Below are positions 10,429-19,412 of a stretch of 64,000 bases of DNA, piece by piece. The stretch comes from an uncultured Paracoccaceae bacterium (lineage in GTDB: Bacteria; Pseudomonadota; Alphaproteobacteria; Rhodobacterales; Rhodobacteraceae): the NCBI GenBank assembly GCA_947496535.1, contig CANMDE010000008.1, forward strand, positions 39,662 to 103,661. Reading direction: 5' to 3'. The translations under genes and the position numbers were made by a program. The first letter of the stretch is position 1. Each line of letters opens with the position of its first letter. The notes beneath the pieces are model-generated. The model ran no database searches. It saw nothing but the letters and a program-made list of their open reading frames with translations, and had not been told where the DNA came from.

Positions 10429-10446
10429 TCTTCCCCGCGGGGAAGA
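10429..10446. promoter_or_regulatory. Palindrome copy 6 (candidate parS) upstream of parA
   Basis: TCTTCCCCGCGGGGAAGA, perfect 18-bp palindrome. Confidence 0.7.
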
Positions 10447-10540
10447 ATTTGTTGTTGGGTTGAGGTGTTAGGGGGATTGCGGATCCGATTCGCGCCGCAG
10501 GACCCTAACCCTGCAAGCTGTTGATTGAGTGGCCGTATTT

Positions 10541-10604
10541 TGGGGTGACATGATTAAAACAATACCACCTGTTGGGGTGACATCTGCTGCTTATGGGGTG
10601 ACAT
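10541..10604 (+). repeat. Iteron-like direct repeats TGGGGTGACAT x3 (10541, 10573, 10594), candidate replication origin
   Basis: Three exact 11-bp copies, spaced 32 and 21 bp, upstream of the replication initiator gene. Confidence 0.7.
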
Positions 10605-10820
10605 CCTGTGCGTCCCCTAATACCAAAGTAATACCTGTTTTCTTTCAATTCTTTTGAGAGCAACTTTGATCCTGAACACGAATCCTTGACAAATTTCGAA
10701 AACTCAACGCTAATCCGCTTGAGGCTACGAAAAGCGTTGTAAAATCCAAAATAGGGCGAATAGCCCAGCTGATTTTACGATGTGTTGCGGTGAACGATTG
10801 GTTCATCTTGGAGAGCAGGG

Positions 10821-11513
10821 ATGCAACAGTTGAAGGCGACGGGGCCCCGCGCGGCTGCGTTGAAGTATGACATTCTGACGGCATTATTGTCACTCGGATT
10901 GCGTGACAAAGGCGTTGATGGACGGTTGGCGCAACGCCTCGCGTTGTTGATCACTGCCCGGCTAAGTTGGCGGACCGAAACATTTAGTGTTGGTATCCGA
11001 GAGATTGCACGGTTGTGGTCGGTGACCGAGCGAACTGCAAAGCGAGAACTAGCACTGATGCGGGCGCGGCGGTGGATCACGGTGCAGCGGGCTCCAACCC
11101 GGGGTAGGGTTACGGAGCATCGGGTTCAGCTAGCGATAGTATTGGATGCCACGCGAGAGTGTTGGCCTGCAGTGGGGCCAGATTTTGTCGCGCGGATGGG
11201 GCAGGGGCCTAATGAGCAATTGCCAGATCAGAAGGTTGTGCCATTTCGTGGAGTAGCGTGTCAGCCGCCGGTGCCGGACGGGTCGCTTTGGTCGGCGGCA
11301 TCTTTGCTGATTTTTGAGAGTGACCCTACATTGCATGGTGCTTGGATTGCACAGCTTGTTGAGATTTCAAGTGACGGAGGCTGTTTGGTACTGGCGGCAC
11401 CTTCGCGTTTTGTTGGAAGTTACGTGCGGACCCACTTGGCCGGTCGTTTATTGGCCGCTGTGACCAGCATTGATCCCAGTGTCACGCAGATTAATGTCGC
11501 AACCGGAGACTAA
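10821..11513 (+). CDS. Plasmid replication initiator of the Roseobacter DnaA-like type (tentative)
   Basis: Position beside parAB and iterons; RLWSVTERTAKRELALMRARRWITVQR winged helix; C-terminal WIAQLVEISSDGGCLVLAAPSRFVGSYVRTHLAGRLLAAV resembles a DnaA N-domain-like segment. Confidence 0.65.
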   Translation: MQQLKATGPRAAALKYDILTALLSLGLRDKGVDGRLAQRLALLITARLSWRTETFSVGIREIARLWSVTERTAKRELALMRARRWITVQRAPTRGRVTEHRVQLAIVLDATRECWPAVGPDFVARMGQGPNEQLPDQKVVPFRGVACQPPVPDGSLWSAASLLIFESDPTLHGAWIAQLVEISSDGGCLVLAAPSRFVGSYVRTHLAGRLLAAVTSIDPSVTQINVATGD

Positions 11514-11765
11514 CGTAAGGCAAAGGGTAGCTTACTTTGTGAAATCGTAGAATCGTGTTGTATCCATTTGCAGGTGTGTTTCGCATTGAACTGCGCCGAG
11601 CTTGCCAGGGGCTCCAACTTTGCGACTGAACCCTCGGAGCGTTTCCCAACTCACTTTTCTATGTCCGATAAGGCAAGCTTATTGGACGTAGAAAAGAACC
11701 GCAGGGTGGGGCGGTTTGTGCAGTATATGGTAGGCAAAAGCGCCGTGCTGCGATAGTCTTGTAGG

Positions 11766-12644
11766 ATGACCTATGCCGCTGACAGCTTCGATACGTTACC
11801 CAAACTTCCGGCTTGGGTCACCTCCACCCGGGCGGAAACCCCTGAAGATGTGGCGTTTTTGTCAGGCGCAGCACTCAGCCATCTTCATCTTGTGGTGAGT
11901 CGCGCGGATGTACCCCAGACCTTGCTCCGCACGCGGTTGGCGCTGCGCGCAGCAGAGGCGAGTGTGAAACATCAGGGGCGTCCGGAACGGGCGTCGGATC
12001 TGCGGGATGCCGTGGCATTCCTGCAGCCCGGTGACAGCCCGGGCCCTGCTGGGGAGGTTTACCTGTCTTGGCGACGGGCCATCGAAAGACCTGTGTCAGT
12101 CAATGCGCTTCACCGCGCGTTGCCTGATCTGGAACCGGAGCAGATTGCGATCTGGCTTGACGCGGGGCAGGGGGCGCCGATCTCGCGGGCGGCAGGCGTG
12201 CTGCAGACCGCTCTCGCAGACCGACCCCGCGACCAGACCGCCGCTCTAGTCCTTGCCGACACGGCTCTGGCGCAGGCGCTCGGATGGTCATATGTGCCGC
12301 CACTTTTGGCGCTTGGTCTGAAGCGCACCGATCACCGGAAGACAGGCGAGGAGTTGCGGATGGCCTGCCATGGGGCGATCGCGGCAGCAGCGACCGAGGC
12401 AACCCGTGAGGCCACTGATCTTGCCCGACGTGCGGCGCGTTTGAAAGACGTCGCGCCGAAGCTCCGGGCGAAGGGATCTGACGAGGCAGTGGCGGTGTTC
12501 CTGAACAGGGACGCTGTGGCTCCGACGGCGCTGACGTCGCTTCGGTCGGATCGCGCTGCGCGGCGGTTCTGTGACCGGTTGGTCGAGTTGGGGGCCGTGC
12601 GCGAGTTGACCGGGCGCGACACCTTCCGGCTCTACGGGATCTGA
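11766..12644 (+). CDS. DUF1403 family protein
   Basis: Layout LPAWVTSTRAETPEDVAFLSGAALSHLHLVV...LALRAAEASVKHQGRPE. Confidence 0.65.
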   Translation: MTYAADSFDTLPKLPAWVTSTRAETPEDVAFLSGAALSHLHLVVSRADVPQTLLRTRLALRAAEASVKHQGRPERASDLRDAVAFLQPGDSPGPAGEVYLSWRRAIERPVSVNALHRALPDLEPEQIAIWLDAGQGAPISRAAGVLQTALADRPRDQTAALVLADTALAQALGWSYVPPLLALGLKRTDHRKTGEELRMACHGAIAAAATEATREATDLARRAARLKDVAPKLRAKGSDEAVAVFLNRDAVAPTALTSLRSDRAARRFCDRLVELGAVRELTGRDTFRLYGI

Positions 12645-12647
12645 GCG

Positions 12648-13256
12648 ATGGCCAAGGATCATACGGACGAGACGCTCGATCGTGAGCTAGAGGATCTGCC
12701 TGCCGACCTCAGGTGGCGCGAATGGATGCGCCGGATCGAGGCGGTGTTGTTCGCCTCCGCATCGCCCGTACCGCGCGATGACCTAGCCCGTGTGGTGGGG
12801 CGGGGGGCTTCGATTGAGTTGCTGATTCAGGACCTCACCGCCGATCTAGAAGGGAGGTCCTTCGAGATGGCCCAAGTCGCGGACGCTTGGATGTTGCGCA
12901 CCCGATCCGCCTATGCGCCCGCGATCCGGGTGGCGGCCGACGTCGGGGAACAAGACCTTGATCTGCGCGAATACGATGTCGCAGTGCTCGCTGCCATTGC
13001 GTACCACCAGCCGATCACGCGGGACGGGTTGAAGGACATTTTTGGCAAGGAGATCAGCCGCGACCTGATCGGACGGCTTCATGCGCGCCGCTTGATTGGG
13101 ACCGGACCAAGATCACCTCGGCGCGGCGCACCTTATACCTATGTTACGACTGAGCAATTCCTCGTGGCCTTCGATTTGGACACACTCCAGGATCTGCTGG
13201 ATCGAGAGCAGTTGGAGGATGCTGGTCTGAGCGCCGACACCGATGCTGTTGGATAG
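12648..13256 (+). CDS. ScpB-like (SMC-kleisin accessory) protein
   Basis: MRRIEAVLFASASPVPRDDLARVVG...YDVAVLAAIAYHQPITRDGLKDIFG...LIGRLHARRLIGTG..RRGAPYTYVTTEQFL. Confidence 0.8.
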   Translation: MAKDHTDETLDRELEDLPADLRWREWMRRIEAVLFASASPVPRDDLARVVGRGASIELLIQDLTADLEGRSFEMAQVADAWMLRTRSAYAPAIRVAADVGEQDLDLREYDVAVLAAIAYHQPITRDGLKDIFGKEISRDLIGRLHARRLIGTGPRSPRRGAPYTYVTTEQFLVAFDLDTLQDLLDREQLEDAGLSADTDAVG

Positions 13257-13295
13257 ATGTTCGATATATTCGCCAACACAGGGTGATCGACGTCT

Positions 13296-14600
13296 ATGGT
13301 ACGTAAAGACAGTCTTGCATTGAGCGGAGATGATTTGCCCGAAAACTATGATTTTACAACAGGAGTTCGCTCGTTGCTAGTTTGCCCAGATTGCTTCAAA
13401 GACAAAGGTCTTAAGGCGCGCATTGAAGATATAAGGCCTCAGTTCGACGAAGGAAAATGTGACTACCACGAAACGAAAAAGGGCGTGCCCGTCGTCGCGG
13501 TCGCGGAAATCCTGAAGGATGTTATCGAGAACAACTACCATCTTTCGGGTTATGGATATGACGGGGAGCCAAAAGGCGAACTCCTTCTGCCGCTCATAGA
13601 GGACCTTGTAAGACCAGATAATTTTGAAGTTGCAGAAGAACTCCAAAGCGAACTGATCAATCTCGATGATTGGTGGCCTCCCGATGGCGGCGACCCCTTT
13701 TTTGCCGATGATACTGGTTACACACGTATTCAGCAGTTCTTCGACGATACCCATTCGGCAAGTTGGCAAGAGTTCCGAAGTGAAATCATGAGTGGGCAGC
13801 GGTTTTTCAGCCGTCGTGCCCGAGAATTGCTCTCAGAATTGTTCGATGGGCTGCACTTGCTTCGCAACAAACGCAATATACGCGCCGTGCGAACGCTCAA
13901 GCCGAACGAGGTTTCGCTTTACCGAGGCAGAAGAGCGAACAGCTTCGATGCGCAATCAAGCATTAGAGACGCACCGGAAAAGCAACTTGGCCCGCCGCCA
14001 GAGAAACTGCGTGGTGCAGGTCGGATGAATCCATCAGGTATCCCTGTGTTCTATGGCGCTCAGGATATCGAGACGTGTTTGGCGGAACTTCGACCTGCCG
14101 TTGGTGAGACTGTCATGGCCGCACGCTTCCAACTGACGCGCCCGGTTGTCGTCCTGGATACCACCTTGTTCGCAACACCGCCAAAGCAACCAAACATCTT
14201 CGCAAAGTCGCATAACGAGCGGTTGAGTCTTTGGGGATTTATGGCTGAATTCATGTCTGAAATCTCGATGCCATGCCTGCCAGACGACGAACACCTGGAC
14301 TATGTTCCAACCCAGGTCGTTGCAGAGTATCTCGTCCACGAGCATCTCTTTAAAGTTTCAGGCCAAGAGCGCCATTTGGACGGTCTCATCTTTCAATCAG
14401 CGCAGAAGCTAGGAGGCAAGAATGTCGTCTTGTTTGGGCCAGCAGGGCTTGTTGAGACAGAAGCAAAATCACGTTCAAGGCCCAAACCTGAACTGGCCGG
14501 ACTTCAAGTCGTTCCAAAATCCGTTGTTGAGATGAAAGTGCAAAGTGTTGCCATCAATGCCTTGGAGGTTGGATCGCCGGTGGATGAATATGATATGTGA
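13296..14600 (+). CDS. RES-domain protein with HEPN/RES-type N-terminal domain
   Basis: SLYRGRRA...GRMNPSGIPVFYGAQDIETCLAELRPAVGE RES motifs; N-terminal LLVCPDCFKDKGLKARIE. Confidence 0.85.
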   Translation: MVRKDSLALSGDDLPENYDFTTGVRSLLVCPDCFKDKGLKARIEDIRPQFDEGKCDYHETKKGVPVVAVAEILKDVIENNYHLSGYGYDGEPKGELLLPLIEDLVRPDNFEVAEELQSELINLDDWWPPDGGDPFFADDTGYTRIQQFFDDTHSASWQEFRSEIMSGQRFFSRRARELLSELFDGLHLLRNKRNIRAVRTLKPNEVSLYRGRRANSFDAQSSIRDAPEKQLGPPPEKLRGAGRMNPSGIPVFYGAQDIETCLAELRPAVGETVMAARFQLTRPVVVLDTTLFATPPKQPNIFAKSHNERLSLWGFMAEFMSEISMPCLPDDEHLDYVPTQVVAEYLVHEHLFKVSGQERHLDGLIFQSAQKLGGKNVVLFGPAGLVETEAKSRSRPKPELAGLQVVPKSVVEMKVQSVAINALEVGSPVDEYDM

Positions 14601-14633
14601 TCGGCACCGAATTCCGGCGAAACGATGGCGAGG

Positions 14634-15137
14634 CTACGCTAACAATTTCAATTGTGCGTCTATGAGCGTGTTCGGCACAAATACCGATCTGTCATCTCGC
14701 CAAATGTTCAGCGCCACTACCAGCAAGTTATGATCGCACAGTTTGAGCTGTCGCAGCTGATCAGTGACCCAGAGGATCCCATGCACCTGAAGCGCACGTT
14801 CGCGCGCAACACGCGTCAAAAGCCGATCACCCGTCAGTAAGATGGCATCATCGAAGTGATTGGTCGTAACAATGCAGAAGCAATCGTTTGCCGACAATCG
14901 CCCTTGTTCTTGCTTGATCGCAAACGCCTCGCCAACTTCGTCGGGGGGGACGTCGTAGGTGACCATACCATCGCCGTCCAACATCGCCCATTCTTGCGGT
15001 GTGAAATCAAGAAGCTCGCTTTCCCGGATAGGCAGCGGGACGACCACTTCGACAGGAAGCCTGCACAGGACATGCAGCAGGCGACCTTTGCGCAGATCAA
15101 TCAGGCAGCTTGCATCGTTGATGATCACTCGTTCCAC
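14634..15137 (-). CDS. PIN-domain protein (putative toxin nuclease)
   Basis: VIINDASCLIDLRKG...LSANDCFCIVTTNHFDDAILLTGDRLLTRVARE acidic PIN motifs. Confidence 0.75.
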   Translation of the reverse strand: MERVIINDASCLIDLRKGRLLHVLCRLPVEVVVPLPIRESELLDFTPQEWAMLDGDGMVTYDVPPDEVGEAFAIKQEQGRLSANDCFCIVTTNHFDDAILLTGDRLLTRVARERALQVHGILWVTDQLRQLKLCDHNLLVVALNIWRDDRSVFVPNTLIDAQLKLLA

Positions 15138-15145
15138 GAACGCTG

Positions 15146-16216
15146 CTACCCTCTGATATTCTCTTCAACAGTCGCCAGAGACAAGCGAAGCATCTGCGCG
15201 GCTCTGACGGGTGAAATCAGCTCCTCTCCAAGTGCGCGCCAAACAAGTCGTTCAAACCGTTGTGGATGTTCGAACGCGCCAAATCCTTCGTCATCACGGA
15301 TCGGATCCGGTTCGCTGCTACGCCATTTCCTCGCATAGGTCCGAAACGCATAGTCAATGCTGGATTGCGGCAGAATACCCACCTGGCCAAGACGCATCAG
15401 CATAGCGGCAGCAGACACACCGTAGAGCCGTTTGAGGCGCATGAGCTCCATGTGGGTCATGCCACTTCGCGCCTGTCCCGCTTCATCAATCAAATGGTCA
15501 GTTGGGATCAAGAACGCCCCGGCAAAACGATTCATCGCTTTCTCAAGCTTGATCGTTGCGTTGCCAGTTTGCCTAATGACACGATGGGCCAACTCGTGGG
15601 CCAGGTTGAAACGTTTACGCTCCACGTTGGTGCGGCTCGACACGACCACCACCTCCGTGTTTGGAAGATCACCACTGCGCTCAACCTCGCAAGCCAAGCC
15701 GTCAAAGCGCTTGGCAAAATCCGCCTCAATCACCTTGATCCCCTTGTCTTCCAACAACCGCGACATGCTGGGAATTGGGTCGTTCCCAAGCTTCCAATGC
15801 CTTCTGAGCGCACGGGCCTTCTTGTCTAGATCATCCCATGCATCAATCCGGTCAGTCACAAGCTTGCCGAATGGTTCGTCTGGCAAGGCGATCTCAAGGA
15901 TATCCTCAATCGCCAAATAGTCCTCGAGCTTCTCAATGACAATTGCCTCAGCATGGGCGCGATCCTTCGCTGAGGTGCTCGAGTGCTTTCGAAACTCGAC
16001 CCCGACAAGCGCCTCAACCTGACCACCCATCAAAAAGTCGAGTGAAACGCCAAGCGCTTTGCTCAACCCGACGAGAACGGCCGACGAAGGGTTCATTTTT
16101 TCGGCTTCGTATTTGCTGATGGCCTGCGCAGTGACCTTCGGTGACGTGCGGTCGGCCAGGCCTTGCATCGATAGGCCGGCCTTCTTGCGGGCCAATCGCA
16201 ATCTTTGTCCAAACAT
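15146..16216 (-). CDS. XRE HTH plus ImmA/IrrE-type metallopeptidase
   Basis: N-terminal HTH (FGQRLRLARKKAGLSMQGLADRTSPKVTAQAISKYE); FNLAHELAHRVI HExxH motif. Confidence 0.88.
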   Translation of the reverse strand: MFGQRLRLARKKAGLSMQGLADRTSPKVTAQAISKYEAEKMNPSSAVLVGLSKALGVSLDFLMGGQVEALVGVEFRKHSSTSAKDRAHAEAIVIEKLEDYLAIEDILEIALPDEPFGKLVTDRIDAWDDLDKKARALRRHWKLGNDPIPSMSRLLEDKGIKVIEADFAKRFDGLACEVERSGDLPNTEVVVVSSRTNVERKRFNLAHELAHRVIRQTGNATIKLEKAMNRFAGAFLIPTDHLIDEAGQARSGMTHMELMRLKRLYGVSAAAMLMRLGQVGILPQSSIDYAFRTYARKWRSSEPDPIRDDEGFGAFEHPQRFERLVWRALGEELISPVRAAQMLRLSLATVEENIRG

Positions 16217-16233
16217 GCTTATCCTCCGGTAAA

Positions 16234-16260
16234 AAACCGTCGGTTGATAAGCGACGGTTT
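16234..16260. promoter_or_regulatory. Inverted repeat AAACCGTCG-N9-CGACGGTTT in divergent promoter
   Basis: 9-bp perfect arms between the XRE/ImmA start and the DUF2188 start. Confidence 0.6.
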
Positions 16261-16324
16261 ATGGTATAAATTTAAACCATGAATTGACAAATCAGTCAAG
16301 GAAAAAGGAACTTTGGAGACCGAT

Positions 16325-16549
16325 ATGAGCAATAAAAATCAGCATGTTGTGCCACATTCAAAGGGTTGGGCTGTCAAAGGCGCTGGAAATGGAAAAGCAA
16401 CGTCTGTCCACTCGACACAACGATCCGCAATAAGCGAAGCACGCGGCATCGCACGCAACCAGCAGTCTGAAATGCTGATCCATGGCACCAACGGGCGCAT
16501 TCGTGAACGCAACACATACGGCAAAGATCCGTATCCACCAGAAGGCTAA
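16325..16549 (+). CDS. DUF2188 domain protein
   Basis: NQHVVPHSKGWAVKGAGNGKATSVHSTQRSAISEARGIARNQQSEMLIHGTNGRIRERNTYG. Confidence 0.75.
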   Translation: MSNKNQHVVPHSKGWAVKGAGNGKATSVHSTQRSAISEARGIARNQQSEMLIHGTNGRIRERNTYGKDPYPPEG

Positions 16550-16557
16550 GAGCACTA

Positions 16558-17543
16558 TGAAACGTATCCTGAGCATTGACGGCGGGGGCATCAAAGGCAC
16601 ACAGCCTGTAGCATTCCTCGCACAGCTTGAAGAAGACCTCGATCAACCGATTGGGCGTTATTTTGATCTGATCGCAGGCACATCGACAGGCGGCATCCTC
16701 GCCATCGGGCTCGCTATGGGGATCAGCGCAAAATCCCTCCTCACTCTTTATGAGACACGCGGACCAACAATTTTCGGCCAAGCCGGGGACAAAGGTTGGT
16801 TGCACCGTAAATCACGCGATGCACGCGCGGCCATGCGCCATTGGGTGAAACCCAAACACGAACTGTCTGTTTTGCGCGACGAGCTCTACACCGTTCTGGG
16901 TGACCGGCTCATTGGCGACGCGCAAACACGGCTTATGGTACCTGCTTGGGATGCCGATCAGCGCAGCGTCTACATTTACAAAACGGCCCATCATCCGCGT
17001 TTGACAACCGATCATCGCAAACCTGCGCTCGATGCCGCACTGGCGACATCAGCAGCTCCGACATATTTTGCGTCCCACAAGACGGTTGATGACATCGGAT
17101 TGCTGGATGGTGGGACCTGGTGCAACAACCCCGTCGGCGTCGCCACCGTTGAAGCGATCTCAATGCTGGGCTGGAGTCCAGATGAGCTCAACATCCTAAG
17201 TCTTGGTTGTGTGGATGAGGTCTATATGATGCCCGAGGCGCCTGGCAAGGCGAGTCTCGGTGTCAAAGCGCTCAGTCTGTTCATGGATGGACAGTCGCGT
17301 GGCGCGCTTGGCATCGCGCGTCAGCTGACCGGCGATCCTCATACGCGCAGCGCCGTACATCGATATTCACCAACGGTCCCAGCGGACTTCTTTGGTCTCG
17401 ACGATACAAGTAAGATTCAAAGGCTCAAAGGTCTCGGCGCGTCCAGCGCGCGCCATGCGACTCCGACACTTTCCCCGATTTTCTTTCAACATCCAGCCGA
17501 GCCATTCGTGGCCGTGCATCACACAGAACGGAGCGCGGCATGA
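16558..17543 (+). CDS. capV: CBASS effector: patatin-like phospholipase (CapV-like)
   Basis: ILSIDGGGIKGTQPVAFLAQLEE...GTSTGGILAIGLA...LLDGGTWCNNP; adjacent CD-NTase. Reading from ATG 16558 (track ORF starts 16482). Confidence 0.9.
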
Positions 17544-18739
17544 ACCAGGTTTTTCGCACAACTCTCAACGAAACGGCCATCCAGCGCCGTGCGCAAGTCT
17601 TCACCATTCTGGAAGAAATCTGTCAGGATCTCGAATGGACACAGTCCCAGTTTGAGCGCGCGCGTACGAGCTACGAGGCGGTCGCCGATTGGCTCGCAGG
17701 GTCTAGCGATCCGTTGCTGGCATCTTTGCACGTCTATCTGCATGGGTCCGGAGCCTTGGGCACATCGATCAAGCCCATCGGACGCGATGAGTTTGATGTC
17801 GACCTCATCAGCTTCATTTCCGGGTTCGGCCCCGAAATTGCGCCTGGTCGTCTGAAGGCGGCGGTCGGTGCGCGCCTGCGCGAGCATGAATATTACGCGT
17901 CGATCTTGGACGAGAAAAAGCGGTGCTGGCGTCTGGATTATGCGGGCGAGTTCCATCTCGATATATCACCAACAATTGCCAACCCGCATTGCTTCAACGG
18001 CGGTGAACTCGTCCCAGATCGTAAGATGCGGAGCTGGCACGCGACGAACCCGCGCGCCTACCGCGCCCTCTTTGACAAGCGCGCCGAATTGGTGCCGCGG
18101 ATGACACAGTCGATCATGGCTCTTCAGAAGGACTCCGCTTCAGCCGAGCCGTTCCCGATACGGCAATCCGTGAAGGGCACCCTGCGGCGGACGGTTCAAC
18201 TCTTGAAGCGGCATCGCGACCAACATTTTCTGGAGATTGCCGAAGAGGTCGCACCGATTTCAGTGATCATCACGACGCTCGCGATGAAGTCCTATGAAAT
18301 GTGCGTTCAACGCCATGTCTTCGCAGATGAGCTCGAAGTCCTCGTCGATACGATCCGTCTGATGCCCCTGTTCATTGAGCGGCCACTTGTGGATGGTCGC
18401 CAGATTTACGCCGTCTGGAATGAGACAACACAAGGCGAAAATTTTGCCGAACGCTGGAATGATGAGCCGGCCCGTGTCACTGCCTTCTATGAATGGCACG
18501 CCAAGGCGCTTGCCGATTTTGAAGCCCTGCGGGATCTGATTGGACTGGATACAATTGTTGGGACCATGAAGGACAGCCTTGGAGATAAGCTTGTCACCCG
18601 CACGATGAACCGGCGCATGGAAACACTTGGCGAAAGCCGCAAATCTGGGTCGCTTGTTCTGGGCGCCGGAATTGGTCTGACCACACAGAAGGCAGCCGCG
18701 AGCACGCCGGTTCCGAAGAACGACTTCTTTGGAGATTGA
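17540..18739 (+). CDS. CBASS CD-NTase (cyclic oligonucleotide synthase)
   Basis: YLHGSGALGTSIKPIGRDEFDVDLISF (GS...DxD) and LDYAGEFHLDISPTI; 4-bp ATGA overlap with the patatin gene. Confidence 0.88.
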   Translation: MNQVFRTTLNETAIQRRAQVFTILEEICQDLEWTQSQFERARTSYEAVADWLAGSSDPLLASLHVYLHGSGALGTSIKPIGRDEFDVDLISFISGFGPEIAPGRLKAAVGARLREHEYYASILDEKKRCWRLDYAGEFHLDISPTIANPHCFNGGELVPDRKMRSWHATNPRAYRALFDKRAELVPRMTQSIMALQKDSASAEPFPIRQSVKGTLRRTVQLLKRHRDQHFLEIAEEVAPISVIITTLAMKSYEMCVQRHVFADELEVLVDTIRLMPLFIERPLVDGRQIYAVWNETTQGENFAERWNDEPARVTAFYEWHAKALADFEALRDLIGLDTIVGTMKDSLGDKLVTRTMNRRMETLGESRKSGSLVLGAGIGLTTQKAAASTPVPKNDFFGD

Positions 18740-18744
18740 GGTTG

Positions 18745-19221
18745 ATGATGCTTGCTTCTGACAAGAAAGAGCTCACGCTTCCACAGCAGTTTCTTTTTTT
18801 GAAATCATCAAAGACAGTTGGTGGTAAAGGCGTTTTGCACCCCCGTCGCCTTGATTGGTGCTTCGATGCCCAACCAACACCTTTGTCGCGGCTGTACCGG
18901 GTAGATCTCGTTCTTGAATCTGGTGACACGCCTGATGTCAGGATTGTTGACCCTGACCTTCGGTTGCTTTCAAACGGGCGCGACTTACCCCACATCTACC
19001 ACAACCCGGATCGTCTCTGTTTGTATCTTCCTGGCACCGGGCAATGGGAAGTATCCAAGCGACTTGATCAAACCATTGTCCCTTGGACCCATCTCTGGCT
19101 TGTCTATTTCGAAGAATGGCTTGCCAGTGATGATTGGAAGGGTGGGGGGCGCCATCCCGGTGATGAGCCTGAATCTGAAGGCAATCGGGCATTGCGTCGT
19201 CGGATGCGACGTTCGCGTTAG
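18745..19221 (+). CDS. CBASS E2-like ancillary protein (short type II)
   Basis: DLPHIYHNPDRLCLYLPGTGQWEVSKRLDQTIVPWTHLWLVYFEEWLASDDWKGGGRHP; position after patatin-CD-NTase. Track start 18736 is TTG; ATG at 18745 preferred. Confidence 0.75.
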   Translation: MMLASDKKELTLPQQFLFLKSSKTVGGKGVLHPRRLDWCFDAQPTPLSRLYRVDLVLESGDTPDVRIVDPDLRLLSNGRDLPHIYHNPDRLCLYLPGTGQWEVSKRLDQTIVPWTHLWLVYFEEWLASDDWKGGGRHPGDEPESEGNRALRRRMRRSR

Positions 19222-19355
19222 GGGCCGTTTGGTCTCTGATAGAGCCTGGTTGGTTTTCAGTGTAGGTGCGCAGGGCCTTCAGATGCTTATTTCGCTGTTG
19301 CAATCCAAAGCAGCCAAGACAGATGTCTCGAGTTTATTGCCAACTAAATACTTGA

Positions 19356-19412
19356 ATAACTCTGCTTTAATGGTATGTAATATGGCGTAGTGCACCATTA
19401 AAGCAGAGTTAT
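19356..19412. promoter_or_regulatory. 19-bp perfect inverted repeat ATAACTCTGCTTTAATGGT-N19-ACCATTAAAGCAGAGTTAT overlapping the hipB start codon
   Basis: Arms 19356-19374 and 19394-19412 are exact reverse complements. Confidence 0.85.

Noticed and set aside
7883-10446. Palindromes as Rho-independent terminators
   Set aside because: Copy 1 sits between convergent genes, but there are no T tracts and four copies lie inside coding sequence; a partition site is more likely.
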